The notes: generated from the letters alone by a model not told the origin. A stretch of DNA of 64,000 nucleotides from Paracoccaceae bacterium (GCA_020425085.1 JAGQRW010000001.1:1-64000); one strand, 5' to 3'. Shown: positions 1-9,576, numbered from the stretch's first letter. Numbers and translations: made by a program.

Positions 1-127
1 CATAGGACTTGAATTCACCAAACTGCTTGGTAATCGCCGCCGTCAGAGTCGTCTTGCCGTGGTCAACGTGACCAATCGTGCCGATGTTCAGGTGCGGCTT
101 GTTGCGTTCAAATTTTGCTTTTGCCAT
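1..127 (-). CDS. tuf: Elongation factor Tu, N-terminal fragment
   Basis: The first 42 residues of EF-Tu, the GTPase that delivers aminoacyl-tRNA to the ribosome; the rest lies beyond the left edge. The start ATG is at 125-127 and the protein begins [16 protein letters not shown]. The G1 nucleotide-binding loop GHVDHGKT is at residues 19-26. The gene runs leftward and is first in its transcript here, because the 97 bases between it and the next gene contain no other gene. It may be one of two tuf copies, as is common in proteobacteria; the window cannot settle that. Confidence 0.97.
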   Translation of the reverse strand, partial: MAKAKFERNKPHLNIGTIGHVDHGKTTLTAAITKQFGEFKSY

Positions 128-224
128 TTTGGGGCGCCCTTTTCACAGTGCCCTGACCGGGCCGGATTGATAACGCGCGCTGCCTAATCGCAAAGCAGGA
201 AAAAATCAAGCATCGGTTGCATGG

Positions 225-782
225 TTATTCCGCGATGAACAAGGACTCGTTTTCGCGCATATAAGCCTCGATCTTGTCAACCGTCAGCACCACCAGTTCA
301 TGCAACTGCTCATCTGCCGTCATCGACAGACCCGAACCGATCAGCGAGCGACCGGAAATCTTTTCGACCGTGGTGAATTGCTTGTCTTCGTCAAAGATGG
401 TTTTTTGCTTGGCGTCGTCCCAGATATTGACGGTCAGCGCCAGTGCGGATTTCGGCGTTAACAGAATCGGGATACCGGTACGGGCCAGTGCATAAACATC
501 AACGGCAACACTGATATTGTAGAATTTCTTGCCCTGAAGCCCGCCAAAGCGTTTGCGCATCTCGGCCTCGACCGCGGTTTTCAACTCATCCGGCGTGGCA
601 TCGCGCGACATCGGACCCTTTTTTGCATTCTCGGCATAGACCACCAGAATACCCAGTTTGAAATCACCGATCGGCTTGACCGCTTCGGTTGGCGTTTCCG
701 TAAGCGGACCGGCACAAGCCGCCAGCAAAAGCGATATCGCGGCAAAGAGAACGGCCCTAAGCCAATGTCCGGTCAGCGTCAT
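225..782 (-). CDS. Putative lipoprotein of unknown function
   Basis: A 185-residue protein with a lipoprotein signal. The start at 782 puts a hydrophobic stretch at residues 8-22, followed by the lipobox LAAC with the modified cysteine at residue 23; an AGGA lies upstream. An upstream in-frame start at 923 would bury the signal and overlap the M48 gene, so I rejected it. The mature part is predicted to be periplasmic and membrane-anchored. It contains no motif I recognise. It follows the M48 protease gene in the same direction, so the two may be co-transcribed, but no function can be inferred from that. Confidence 0.75.
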   Translation of the reverse strand: MTLTGHWLRAVLFAAISLLLAACAGPLTETPTEAVKPIGDFKLGILVVYAENAKKGPMSRDATPDELKTAVEAEMRKRFGGLQGKKFYNISVAVDVYALARTGIPILLTPKSALALTVNIWDDAKQKTIFDEDKQFTTVEKISGRSLIGSGLSMTADEQLHELVVLTVDKIEAYMRENESLFIAE

Positions 783-892
783 ACCTGTAAGTCCTGTCCT
801 GTGAAAATTCCGTTGTTGCCACGGTTTATCCGAGGCTGTGCCTTGGGGCAACCGCCAACACCTGAACTCGGCAAAAAGCCACCTGTGCCAAC

Positions 893-2020
893 TCAGTTGC
901 AGATGCCCTTCAATGCCTGCCATTCCTGATCGTCAAGTACCCGTTCATAATCATCAGCAACGGTATTGGCGGCATCAGCGGCGGCAATCCTTGCCACCGG
1001 GTCGGGATGGCTGGCCAGATGCGACAAAAGGCTGTTGTCTTTGTCTTTCTTGCCAAGACGACGAAAGAAATCACCCATCCGCGATGATGGCAACCCAGCC
1101 TTGGCCAGCAGCGCATGCGCGTATTCATCCGACGCTGCCTCGGCTCCCTGTGAGTATTTCGCCTGTATCAGGCGTTCCGTCAGAAACAGAACCACCGCAC
1201 CACCGGCAAAATCACCCAGCAACAGCCCCAGCACACCCACCGAACCCGCCGACCTGAGTGCCAGGCGCGTTGGATCCCGGTGTTCCACATGCCCCATTTC
1301 GTGGCCGAGGATTCCGGCAATCTCCTCGGCGGATTGCGCCTCATTCAACAGGCCACGAAACATCACGATATGCCCACCCGGCAACGCAAAGGCGTTGACC
1401 ATCTTGTGATCCAGCACATGCAGCCGGATGTCATAGGGAAAATCGGTTCCCGGCAACAATCGCGCCACCAGCTTTTCAAGTGCCGCCTTGCCTTCGGGCG
1501 CATCGCACAGCTTTAGCTGTGTGGTGCTGTTTTGCGCCAACGCCTCACGGATTTGCTTGAAAGTCGCGTCCCCCAACGCCTGTTCACCTTTGGCTGGCAT
1601 AAGCACCGCCATCTGATCCGCCAGCTTTGGCACCAGAACAAAAACGATCAGCGCAACCGAAGCAATGGCTGCCGCCGACAAGATAACCAGCCGTCGCATC
1701 AGATGCGGGGTATTGTTGTGCCGGTCGAGATGCGGGCACAACCGGCCCAGTTCTGCGTTCAGGCTGGCATCGCGCACCACCAGCCGCGCCGGATGCTCAC
1801 CGGCAAGACCATAAGTCACGGCATCGCGCCCCGCCTGATCGCGCAGACGGCGCACATCGCGCACCGACCATTTCACCGGCTCGCCTTCTGTCAGGTGCAA
1901 GTACACGACCTTGCCGCTCTCGGTATCTTCCAGCGCGACCCTGACCCGGTGCACGACGGCCGCATCTCCGTCCATGAAATCGGCAAAGACCGGCATTTCG
2001 GCATCCATGAACAGGGTCAT
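893..2020 (-). CDS. M48 family membrane metalloprotease
   Basis: A 375-residue zinc protease of the M48 (HtpX/Oma1-like) group, probably acting in envelope protein quality control. The zinc site HEMGH is at residues 240-244, followed by VEHRDPTR. A probable third ligand is Glu294 in QGAEAASDEY. A soluble N-terminal region of about 105 residues precedes one clear membrane segment (about 109-131), and a second hydrophobic stretch follows the HExxH motif. The start overlaps the stop of the DUF898 gene by four bases (ATGA), so translation is probably coupled. The physiological substrate is unknown. Confidence 0.9.
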   Translation of the reverse strand: MTLFMDAEMPVFADFMDGDAAVVHRVRVALEDTESGKVVYLHLTEGEPVKWSVRDVRRLRDQAGRDAVTYGLAGEHPARLVVRDASLNAELGRLCPHLDRHNNTPHLMRRLVILSAAAIASVALIVFVLVPKLADQMAVLMPAKGEQALGDATFKQIREALAQNSTTQLKLCDAPEGKAALEKLVARLLPGTDFPYDIRLHVLDHKMVNAFALPGGHIVMFRGLLNEAQSAEEIAGILGHEMGHVEHRDPTRLALRSAGSVGVLGLLLGDFAGGAVVLFLTERLIQAKYSQGAEAASDEYAHALLAKAGLPSSRMGDFFRRLGKKDKDNSLLSHLASHPDPVARIAAADAANTVADDYERVLDDQEWQALKGICN

Positions 2021-3213
2021 ATCGCCGCCCCGATATCCAGCGCCTCGGCAAAACCTTCGGCCTCGGAAAACTCATCACGCGGGCGTTGGCGGATTGTTGC
2101 AAGATGGTGGCCGCCCCTGATCTCCAACGTCTCGGCATAATGGCGTAGCATTGGCAGGGTGACGAAAACCTGCCGCAACACCCCGAGCAGAATGAAAAAT
2201 CCAAAATAAACCAGTGCTATGCCGACATAAACAAGATACTCGGCCGATTTTCCCTTGCCGGAAAACAAGGCCCCAAAGCTGTCATAGCCAAGCGCACCTG
2301 ACTGCAACATTACCATCACAACCACAGCTATCAGGATCAGCAATACCATCGACATCACCAGGCATAATCCGACCAGGAAATAACCGAGCAGGTAAATCCC
2401 CAGCACCCGACCGGTGCGCGGATGGGCGCAAAAGCCGATGTCATTCCCCAGGCGCTTGGCATCGGTCATCCGGCGAAATGCGGTAACGCGAAGATGCACG
2501 AAACCGATAGCCAGCCAAGGCAATGACAGCACCAGCAGACCAAGCATCGACTGATTGACGAATCCGCCCAGTCCCGCCGTAATAGTCAGCCCAAGACCGA
2601 TGTAATAATGCCTCGCCCCACGCAGCAGCATTTTCCAGTTACCGGTCTGACAAAACTTTTGCTGACCATACCAGGTGCGGTCAGTGCGAAACTTTTCCAG
2701 CCGAAAGATTTGTCGCGGCAGATAAATGCCAAGGCTCAGGATCGTCGCCAGCCACAACAGCATGGCCCGCCACGCATAAGACCAGGCGGCAGATTCAGCC
2801 CCGAAACGTATCCCCCGCCAGCGGGTTCGCGCCAAAATATAACGCCGCGCCCGGTAGCGGGCATAGAAATAAATCGGGATCAGCCCGACAAATGACGCAA
2901 GATACGCCACCACATTGTTGTTCAACAACGAAAACGACAGAAACATCAGGATCAGGTTGAAAACCCCGATATAGAATGCCAACACCACCACCGCGACCAG
3001 AAAACCCATGAGTTTTTCAACCCCGGTGCCTGAATACTCCAGCGCAATGCCGCCGGGGCGGATGGCTGACCAGAAATAGCGCCTGATCCGGGTTTTCATC
3101 CAGAAACGGTAAATTCCAAGCGTCAGCACCGTCAGCGTACTGGTTTTCAGCGCCAGCCAGAACAGAGGGCCGCGGGTTCCGGCATAGTCGGTTTGTAGTG
3201 ACTGATCGAACAT
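2017..3213 (-). CDS. DUF898 (YjgN-like) integral membrane protein
   Basis: A 398-residue multi-pass membrane protein of the DUF898/YjgN type. The recognisable features are the N-terminal TLGIYRFWMKTRIRRYFW segment after the first hydrophobic helix, a second copy of the theme (TILSLGIYLPRQIFRLEKF), and several long hydrophobic helices up to the C-terminus. The function of the family is not established. The gene is translationally coupled to the downstream M48 protease (4-base overlap), which suggests the pair works together in the inner membrane, perhaps with the protease acting on or being positioned by this protein (inference). Confidence 0.85.
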   Translation of the reverse strand: MFDQSLQTDYAGTRGPLFWLALKTSTLTVLTLGIYRFWMKTRIRRYFWSAIRPGGIALEYSGTGVEKLMGFLVAVVVLAFYIGVFNLILMFLSFSLLNNNVVAYLASFVGLIPIYFYARYRARRYILARTRWRGIRFGAESAAWSYAWRAMLLWLATILSLGIYLPRQIFRLEKFRTDRTWYGQQKFCQTGNWKMLLRGARHYYIGLGLTITAGLGGFVNQSMLGLLVLSLPWLAIGFVHLRVTAFRRMTDAKRLGNDIGFCAHPRTGRVLGIYLLGYFLVGLCLVMSMVLLILIAVVVMVMLQSGALGYDSFGALFSGKGKSAEYLVYVGIALVYFGFFILLGVLRQVFVTLPMLRHYAETLEIRGGHHLATIRQRPRDEFSEAEGFAEALDIGAAI

Positions 3214-3434
3214 GCGCGGGCCTTGGGCTTGGTACAGAACGGACGGGTTGGTCGCTGCCTCGCGTCAGTATGAAATACGCCGATAATCAGGCTGGCGTGG
3301 TTCTGGTAATGGTTATCCGCTAAAATCCGATGGCGCAAATGGATGGGTTTGATTTCCGCATCTTGTAAAAAAGATGTGGCCGGCAGAAAACAAAATCCAT
3401 GCACCAGCGTCCAGACGGCTTGTTTCCGATGCCA

Positions 3435-4478
3435 TCAAAGGCCGTTCCATACCTGAAACAACAACCCTGCAATGAATGCCCCGCCTAGCGACAACGCCAG
3501 GTAAAGCACGAATACCTTTGGTTTGACCAAGGCCCAGACGGCAATCGCTGCTGGCAGCGATGTCACCCCGCCCGCCACCAGAAACGCCAGCCCTGCACCC
3601 GGTGCCATACCCTACCCGATCAGACCGCCAATCAAAGGCAGGGCGGCATAGCCATTCAAATAGGCAGGCACGCCGACAACGGTCGCCAGCGCAATCGGTG
3701 CCAAACCCGTTCCACCCAAAAGCGAGGTTATGGTTTCAGCCGGGATAAATGCCAGCATCAGGCTTTCCAGCAGAAATGCCAACAATAGCCATTGCGCCAG
3801 AAACAGGGTTGTTTTCAACGCTTCGGAAAGGAATTTGGTGCGGCGCGTCTGTTCCTGCCAGAAACGCCAGACCACTGGTTTCGGGTCACGAACCTTGCTG
3901 CCGCCACAACCGCCATTGCCGATGCCCTCGCGCAATGGGTCGCTCAATCCGCCGCTGTTTGCAAACAGCAGGACCACTAGGCCGCCAAACACGCCCAGCC
4001 CAACCGCCGCAAGCGTCTTTGCCAGCGCAAATTCAACACCCAACACACCCGAAGTCAGAAAAAACATCGACGGATCCATCACCGGCGAGGACAGCCAGAA
4101 CGCCATCACCGCCGACAACGGCACCCCCATAGCCAGCAGGGCGGCAATCAGTGGGATCACGCCACAGGAACAGAATGGCGACAAGCCGCCAGCCAATGCC
4201 GCCAACAGAATCATCAGCAAGGGAGAGCCGGAAAATGCGCGGGCAATCAGGTTATCCGCTCCACTTGCCCCCACTCCGGCTGCAATGGCGATCGACAGGA
4301 TCAGATAGGGCGCGGTCTGCCACAGGGCAGAAGCGACAAAAACCGCGCTGTCTATGGACTGCTGGGGCGAAATCACCGCGACCAGGATCAGGATAAGCGC
4401 CGAAGCCAGCCAGACACGTTGCCTTTTGGCAGTCTGAACGAATTGCACCGGGCTTAAGCGAGATTGCAGATACGCCAT
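3435..4478 (-). pseudogene. DUF318/ArsP-type metal or metalloid permease, interrupted by an in-frame TAG
   Basis: A permease of the DUF318 (YraQ/ArsP/SO_0444) group, whose members export organoarsenicals or heavy metals. Multiple membrane helices and the family motif CSCGVIP (residues 103-109) are visible; a soluble loop carries NGGCGG near residue 191. The frame from ATG 4476-4478 meets TAG at 3612-3614 after 288 codons. The same frame then reads on without a stop as GMAPGAGLAFLVAGG and a final membrane helix to TGA at 3435-3437. The full frame of 347 codons matches the usual family length. The gene lies 6 bases after an ArsR-type regulator. Either it is a recent pseudogene lacking the last two helices, or the TAG is a sequencing error or is read through. 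Confidence 0.75.
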
Positions 4479-4484
4479 ATCAGA

Positions 4485-4841
4485 TCACTTTTTAATCGGG
4501 TTATTGGTCAGGAACGGCCAACCGGCGGGCGGCGGTTTCACCTGTTCCAGTTGCACACCGGCACAGCATTCCGAGGTCAGAAAATCCAGAACCTCACGCA
4601 TTTTCGGGAAATCCACCGTATTGCGCACCTCGCGGCCGTTTTTTTGCTGCAAGACCAGTCCGGCCGCGACCAGCATGCGCAAATGATGCGCAAGGGTCGA
4701 GGCGGCAAGTCCGGTATGCTGGCCAATCTCACCAACGCCAAGGCCACCCTTGCCTGCTTTGACCAGCAGGCGAAAAACCTTCAGCCGGGCATCGTGGCCA
4801 AGGGCGGCGAGAGCTTGGGCATATTGTGATTCCGTATCCAT
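4485..4841 (-). CDS. ArsR-family transcriptional repressor
   Basis: A 118-residue winged-helix regulator of the ArsR/SmtB family. The helix-turn-helix covers roughly residues 34-63, with the recognition-helix region LAASTLAHHLRMLVAAGL. A vicinal cysteine pair, Cys92-Cys93 in SECCAG, is well placed to bind a soft metal or arsenic(III). The permease gene starts 6 bases downstream, so the pair forms a classic sensor-exporter unit. The start at 4839-4841 follows AGGTG closely. A perfect inverted repeat lies just upstream of the start and is the likely autoregulatory operator. The actual inducer (arsenite, organoarsenical or another metal) is not visible. Confidence 0.88.
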   Translation of the reverse strand: MDTESQYAQALAALGHDARLKVFRLLVKAGKGGLGVGEIGQHTGLAASTLAHHLRMLVAAGLVLQQKNGREVRNTVDFPKMREVLDFLTSECCAGVQLEQVKPPPAGWPFLTNNPIKK

Positions 4842-4848
4842 AACACCT

Positions 4849-4872
4849 ATATAACTGGTTTTATAGTTATAT
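4849..4872. promoter_or_regulatory. Palindromic operator of the ArsR-type regulator
   Basis: The 8-base arms ATATAACT and AGTTATAT are perfect inverted repeats separated by 8 bases, 8 to 31 bases upstream of the regulator start codon. ArsR/SmtB proteins bind AT-rich dyads at this position, so this is most likely the autoregulatory site covering the promoter of the regulator-permease pair. Confidence 0.7.
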
Positions 4873-4917
4873 CAAAGCCAATTTATTTACGGATTATTTC
4901 CATAGAGCAGTAACAGC

Positions 4918-7161
4918 TTAGGTAAACCGGTTGTCGCGTGGAAACCCGCGCGGTGCCATGCGCCCGGCACTGGCGCGCTTGCCGATCCATTCTTCAAGTT
5001 CGGATTCGGTACGGGTGCGCCCCGCCGGGTCTTTCCAGCTTAGCCCGTCGGCCAGATTGAAAGAGGTCAGATCGCTTAACCCGCCATCCTTGTACTTTTG
5101 TAACCGAACACCTTTGCCGCGATTCATCACAGGCAATTCCGACAGCGGGAAAACCAGCACCTTGCGGTTTTCGCCAACACAGGCGACATGATCGCCGACA
5201 ACGAATTCCGAGATCAGCGCCCGCACCCCATCCTTGACGTTCAGAACCTGACGACCGTTGCGGGTCTGGGCGATCACCTCATCCTCTGGCACGACAAAGC
5301 CGTCGCCAGCACTTGAGGCCACCAGCAATTTGCGCCCTGGCAGGTGCAAGAACAGATCGACGATCTCCACCTCATTCGGCAGATCGACCATCAGGCGTAC
5401 CGGTTCACCCATACCGCGCCCGCCGGGCAAGGCCGAGGCACCAAGCGTATAAAACCGCCCATTGGTGCCAAACAGCAGGATTTTGTCGGTGGTCTGGGCG
5501 TGAAAAATAAACCGCGCCTCGTCGCCGTCCTTGAACTTCAACTCACTATCCAGTGCGATATGCCCCTTCATCGCACGGATCCAGCCCATGGCCGAACAAA
5601 CCACGGTGATCGGTTCCTTTTCGATCATCGCCTCTAGCGGCACATCTTCGATGTCGGGCGCATCCGCCAGTTCAGTGCGCCGCGCCCCGCCTTCGGCGGT
5701 CTTGCCGAATTTCTTGCGTGTTTCGCGCAGTTGATCGGAAATCCGGCCCCATTGCAGCGCCTCATCCGCCAGCAGATCCTCAAGATCGGCACGCTCGACC
5801 AACAAGGCCTCATGTTCGCGACGAAGCTCCATTTCCTCCAGCCGCCTCAGTGATCGCAGGCGCATGTTCAGGATCGCCTCGGCCTGAAGGTCGGAAAGAT
5901 CAAACTCCTCCATCATCACCGGTTTTGGCTCATCTTCGGTTCGGATGATGGCAATCACCCGGTCAAGGTTAAGGAAGGCAACGATATAGCCTTCCAACAC
6001 CTCTAGCCGATGGTCGATCTTTTCCAGCCGGTGCCGGGAACGGCGCAACAGCACGTCGCGGCGATGATCAAGAAAGGCGCGAAGCACCTCTTTCATTGAA
6101 CAGACCTTGGGTGTCAGCCCGTCGATCAGCACGTTCATGTTCATGGAAAACCGCACTTCCAGATCGGATTGTCGGAACAGCGTTTCCATCAGAACGGCGG
6201 CATCGACAGTCTTGGCGCGGGGTTCCAGCACCAGACGGATATCATCGGCGCTTTCGTCCCGGATATCCGCAAGGATCGGGATTTTCTTAAGCTGGATCAG
6301 TTCGGCAATCTTTTCGATCAGCTTGGATTTTTGCACCTGATAGGGGATTTCGGTGATGATGATCTGATATTGCCCTCGCCCGGTGTCCTCAACCTGCCAG
6401 CGCGCCCTGAGGCGGATCGAGCCGCGCCCGGTGCGATACGCTTCGGCCAGATTGGCGCGGGGTTCAACAATAATGCCACCGGTGGGAAAATCCGGCCCCG
6501 GCACGAATTCCAGCAAAGTTTCATCGCGGGCATTCGGTGCCTTGATCAGATGCAGCGCGGCATCGCACAACTCGCCGATGTTATGCGGTGGAATATTGGT
6601 CGCCATACCGACAGCGATGCCGCTGGACCCGTTGGCCAGAAGGTTGGGAAAGGCAGCCGGCAGCACCACCGGTTCCTGCAACGAGCCATCGTAGTTGTCG
6701 CGAAAATCCACTGCGTTTTCTGACAGCCCTTCCATCAGAGCCTCGGCGGCGGCGGTCAGGCGGGCCTCGGTATAGCGGGCGGCGGCCGGGTTGTCGCCGT
6801 CGATATTGCCGAAATTCCCCTGCCCATCCACCAGCGGGTAGCGGATGTTGAAATCCTGTGCCAGACGCGCCATGGCATCATAAATCGCCTGATCGCCATG
6901 CGGGTGGTAATTGCCCATGACATCGCCGGAAATCTTGGCAGATTTACGATATCCGCTGGTCGGGCCAAGTTTCAGCTCGCGCATGGCGTAAATGATGCGC
7001 CGATGTACCGGTTTCAGCCCGTCGCGGGCGTCCGGCAGGGCGCGGTGCATGATGGTGGACAGCGCGTATTGCAGATAACGCTCGCCAATCGCCCGCCGCA
7101 ACGGTTCGGAAACCGTCACACCGCCATCAGGAATATTGGGGTCATCCAACAAATCAGCCAT
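4918..7161 (-). CDS. parC: DNA topoisomerase IV subunit A
   Basis: A 747-residue type IIA topoisomerase breakage-reunion subunit, which decatenates daughter chromosomes together with ParE. The active-site tyrosine is Tyr130 in [10 protein letters not shown]. The quinolone-determining region [13 protein letters not shown] lies near residues 83-95. The C-terminal third has the beta-propeller blades of the GyrA/ParC tail. I call ParC rather than GyrA from the N-terminus ([14 protein letters not shown]) and the shorter length, both typical of alphaproteobacterial ParC. The start at 7159-7161 has AGGG upstream. The gene is leftward and not obviously in an operon with its neighbours. Confidence 0.95.
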   Translation of the reverse strand: MADLLDDPNIPDGGVTVSEPLRRAIGERYLQYALSTIMHRALPDARDGLKPVHRRIIYAMRELKLGPTSGYRKSAKISGDVMGNYHPHGDQAIYDAMARLAQDFNIRYPLVDGQGNFGNIDGDNPAAARYTEARLTAAAEALMEGLSENAVDFRDNYDGSLQEPVVLPAAFPNLLANGSSGIAVGMATNIPPHNIGELCDAALHLIKAPNARDETLLEFVPGPDFPTGGIIVEPRANLAEAYRTGRGSIRLRARWQVEDTGRGQYQIIITEIPYQVQKSKLIEKIAELIQLKKIPILADIRDESADDIRLVLEPRAKTVDAAVLMETLFRQSDLEVRFSMNMNVLIDGLTPKVCSMKEVLRAFLDHRRDVLLRRSRHRLEKIDHRLEVLEGYIVAFLNLDRVIAIIRTEDEPKPVMMEEFDLSDLQAEAILNMRLRSLRRLEEMELRREHEALLVERADLEDLLADEALQWGRISDQLRETRKKFGKTAEGGARRTELADAPDIEDVPLEAMIEKEPITVVCSAMGWIRAMKGHIALDSELKFKDGDEARFIFHAQTTDKILLFGTNGRFYTLGASALPGGRGMGEPVRLMVDLPNEVEIVDLFLHLPGRKLLVASSAGDGFVVPEDEVIAQTRNGRQVLNVKDGVRALISEFVVGDHVACVGENRKVLVFPLSELPVMNRGKGVRLQKYKDGGLSDLTSFNLADGLSWKDPAGRTRTESELEEWIGKRASAGRMAPRGFPRDNRFT

Positions 7162-7276
7162 GGTTGCCCTGATACAATCGGGTTTTGATCAGGTCCAGCA
7201 GAGTTTGGCGGTGGGGCGGGCTTGAACCTCAAACGGTAGGTAGATAAACAACCCTCCATAGCTTTGAGGCGCTTGA

Positions 7277-8110
7277 TTGCAGCAAAAATCCATCCTGATT
7301 ACCGGCTGTTCCAGCGGCATCGGTCATGACGCGGCCCATACTCTCAAGGCGCGCGGCTGGCGGGTGTTTGCCACCTGCCGGGCCGAGGTGGATTGCCAGC
7401 GTCTGCGCCAAGAAGGGTTGGAATCCTACCGGCTAGATTACACCGATGAGGCGTCGATAAAGTCCGCACTTGCCAGCGTCGTTGCAGCAACCAGTGGGCA
7501 GCTTGATGCGCTGTTCAATAACGGTGCCTATGCCATTCCCGGCGCGGTCGAAGATTTGCCGCGTGATGCTATGCGTGCGATATTCGAGGCCAACTTCTTT
7601 GGCTGGCTCGACCTCAGCAATCAGGTGATACCCCTGATGCGCAGACAAGGGCATGGGCGAATCGTCAACTGTTCCTCGGTACTGGGTATCGTGCCGATGA
7701 AGTGGCGTGGTGCCTATGTGGCGACGAAATTTGCGCTTGAGGGGATAACTGACACTTTGCGACTGGAACTCAACGGCAGCGGGATCAAAGTCGTGTTGAT
7801 CGTACCTGGACCGATCCGAACGCAGTTCCGCATCAATGCCCGCAAGGAATTTGAACGCTGGATAGATTGGCAGAATTCGGCACTTGAACCGCTTTACCGC
7901 GAAAAGCTGTTAAAGCGACTGTATCAGGCGGCGGAATCCGGCGATCGGTTTGAAAGCCCGCCCTCGGCGGTCAGTCGCAAACTTATTCTGGCACTGGAAA
8001 GCCGGTCGCCAAAGGCGAGATACTTTGTCACCCTGCCAACCTATTTTGCCGAACTGATGCGACGGGCCTTGCCAACCCGCCTGTCAGACATGATCCTTGG
8101 CGGCAACTGA
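7277..8110 (+). CDS. Short-chain dehydrogenase/reductase (SDR), TTG start
   Basis: A 277-residue classical SDR oxidoreductase. The NAD(P)-binding motif TGCSSGIG is at residues 9-16. The catalytic serine lies in NCSS (residues 131-134), and Tyr147 and Lys151 form the YxxxK pair in AYVATK. The usual NNAG motif reads NNGA. The best start is TTG at 7277, with GAGG about nine bases upstream, because the Rossmann motif lies too close to the start for any later codon to work. The substrate is not predictable. The next gene follows after 15 bases, so this is probably the first gene of a short operon with the small membrane protein and the cobalamin adenosyltransferase. Confidence 0.87.
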   Translation: MQQKSILITGCSSGIGHDAAHTLKARGWRVFATCRAEVDCQRLRQEGLESYRLDYTDEASIKSALASVVAATSGQLDALFNNGAYAIPGAVEDLPRDAMRAIFEANFFGWLDLSNQVIPLMRRQGHGRIVNCSSVLGIVPMKWRGAYVATKFALEGITDTLRLELNGSGIKVVLIVPGPIRTQFRINARKEFERWIDWQNSALEPLYREKLLKRLYQAAESGDRFESPPSAVSRKLILALESRSPKARYFVTLPTYFAELMRRALPTRLSDMILGGN

Positions 8111-8125
8111 ACAGGAGGGGTGGCA

Positions 8126-8332
8126 ATGCTGGATGATCCGCTGTTTTATGTGGTGGTGGCGGCGGTGCTGCTGGTGCTGTTCGTACTGCTTCTGGGGCTT
8201 GCAGGCTTCACCAAAGGTGGGGATTTCAACCGCAAATACGCCAACAAGATCATGCGCGCCCGAATCGCAGCACAGGCGGTGGCGGTGCTGCTGATCGTTG
8301 TTTATGTCTTTTTGCGCGGAAGGGGCGGCTGA
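8126..8332 (+). CDS. Twin-transmembrane small protein, HIG1-like
   Basis: A 68-residue protein with two membrane helices (about residues 6-28 and 48-64) joined by a short basic loop containing NRKYANKIMRARI. This is the layout of alphaproteobacterial HIG1-domain proteins, relatives of mitochondrial Rcf/HIG1 factors linked to cytochrome oxidase. I chose ATG 8126 over an in-frame GTG at 8120, because AGGAGG at 8113-8118 sits seven bases before the ATG and runs up against the GTG. The stop overlaps the start of the downstream adenosyltransferase (ATGA). A role in the respiratory chain is inference from the family only. Confidence 0.8.
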   Translation: MLDDPLFYVVVAAVLLVLFVLLLGLAGFTKGGDFNRKYANKIMRARIAAQAVAVLLIVVYVFLRGRGG

Positions 8333-8904
8333 TGGTTGTACTTAATCGGATTTATACCCGCACGGGTGATGGCGGCGAAACCGCGCTAGGCAATGGCGCG
8401 CGCGTTGCCAAACATTCGCCAAGGGTTTCCGCCTATGGCACGGTGGATGAGGTCAACGCCACCGTTGGCATGGCGCGACTGCATGCAACCGGCCTGCTGG
8501 ACAAGCAATTATCGTTGATCCAGAACGATCTTTTCGATCTTGGTGCCGACCTCTGCCGCCCCGAGGCTGCGGACGACGCCACCGCAGAATACCCACCGCT
8601 AAGAATGGTCGATCAGCAGGTAAAACGGCTGGAAAATGAGATCGACGCCATGAACAAGGCGCTGACGCCGTTGCGCAGTTTCATTCTGCCGGGGGGTTCT
8701 GTGTTGGCGGCACATTTGCATCTGTGCCGTACCGTATCGCGACGGTCCGAACGTCTGGCGGTGGAACTGGCGGCGCATGAGGCAGTCAATCCGGCGGCGG
8801 TCAAGTACCTGAACCGGCTAAGCGACTGGTTCTTTGTGGCAGCGCGCGTGGCCAACGATAACGGTGCAGCGGATGTTTTATGGGTGCCGGGGGCCAATCG
8901 CTGA
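8332..8904 (+). CDS. Cob(I)yrinic acid a,c-diamide adenosyltransferase, PduO type
   Basis: A 190-residue ATP:cob(I)alamin adenosyltransferase of the PduO/MMAB type, which makes adenosylcobalamin. The N-terminal ATP-binding motif YTRTGDGGETALGNG is at residues 8-22, the substrate region AYGTVDEVNA follows, and the C-terminal signature RRSERLAVEL is near residue 140. The length is typical of the single-domain family. The start overlaps the previous stop by one base of an ATGA, which indicates coupling with the HIG1-like gene. Association with a B12-dependent enzyme is not visible in the window. Confidence 0.92.
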   Translation: MVVLNRIYTRTGDGGETALGNGARVAKHSPRVSAYGTVDEVNATVGMARLHATGLLDKQLSLIQNDLFDLGADLCRPEAADDATAEYPPLRMVDQQVKRLENEIDAMNKALTPLRSFILPGGSVLAAHLHLCRTVSRRSERLAVELAAHEAVNPAAVKYLNRLSDWFFVAARVANDNGAADVLWVPGANR

Positions 8905-8916
8905 ACGACATTTGAC

Positions 8917-9576
8917 TCAGTCAGCAAGCGCCCTTGAAACTATCGCCGGCAACTGGTGGAAATCGTCAAACAGATAGTCATGGGCGATCTCGGCCACCGG
9001 GGATTTGCGATAGCCATGCGCGAACAAGACAAACGGAACGGCGGCGGCGCTGGCAGTGGCCGCGTCAACTTCGCTGTCACCGATATAGATCGTGCGACTG
9101 GCAGACAGGGCGGCGATACTGGCCAATAGCGGTGCGGGGTCAGGCTTTTTCACCGGCAGGCTGTCACCACCGTGAACCGCGGCAAACAGACCCAAAAGAT
9201 CGAAATCCGCCAGTATCCGCAGCGTCAGCGCGTGATCCTTGTTGGTGCAGATACCCATTTGCACACCGCTCGCGGCGAGTTCCTCCAACACCAGGCGGAC
9301 ATTGGGATAAAGCGTGGTTTCCCGACTTGGGCTCGCGGTGTAGTGCCCAACAAACTCCGCCACCAAACCTGCGTGCCTGTCGGGTTCAAAGGCCAGGCCG
9401 CTGGCCCGCATCAGGCGTTCCACCAGCTTTGGAATTCCGTTGCCGACAAACCCCCTGATCACCTCGGGTGCCAGCAACGGCAACCGGTTCTGATCAAGGG
9501 TCAGGTTGGCCGCATTGATAATATCAGGGGCACTGTCCAGAAGCGTGCCGTCAAGATCGAAAATCGCCGCCTTCAC
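8917..9576 (-). CDS. gph: Phosphoglycolate phosphatase-like HAD hydrolase
   Basis: A HAD-superfamily phosphatase of about 219 residues that resembles Gph, which removes 2-phosphoglycolate. Motif I is DLDGT (nucleophile Asp7, acid/base Asp9), motif II lies in MGICTNK, motif III in VKKPDP and motif IV in IGDSEVDA. I prefer GTG at 9574-9576 because it forms a GTGA overlap with the upstream gene. An ATG at 9603 would add nine residues and overlap the neighbour by 31 bases. The gene converges on the cobalamin adenosyltransferase gene with 12 bases between stops. Exact substrate specificity cannot be read from sequence. Confidence 0.85.
   Translation of the reverse strand: MKAAIFDLDGTLLDSAPDIINAANLTLDQNRLPLLAPEVIRGFVGNGIPKLVERLMRASGLAFEPDRHAGLVAEFVGHYTASPSRETTLYPNVRLVLEELAASGVQMGICTNKDHALTLRILADFDLLGLFAAVHGGDSLPVKKPDPAPLLASIAALSASRTIYIGDSEVDAATASAAAVPFVLFAHGYRKSPVAEIAHDYLFDDFHQLPAIVSRALAD

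Noticed and set aside
3359-3376. Short inverted repeat CATCTT-N6-AAGATG as a terminator or operator
   Set aside because: The stem is only six bases, AT-rich and not followed by a T-tract, and is no better than chance in a spacer of this kind.
3612-3614. TAG read as a recoded amino acid (for example pyrrolysine)
   Set aside because: There is no sign of pyrrolysine machinery in the window, and every other clear gene uses stop codons normally. A nonsense mutation or sequence error is simpler.
6169-6723. Open frame of 184 codons antisense to parC
   Set aside because: Shadow of parC with no protein family features and no ribosome site.
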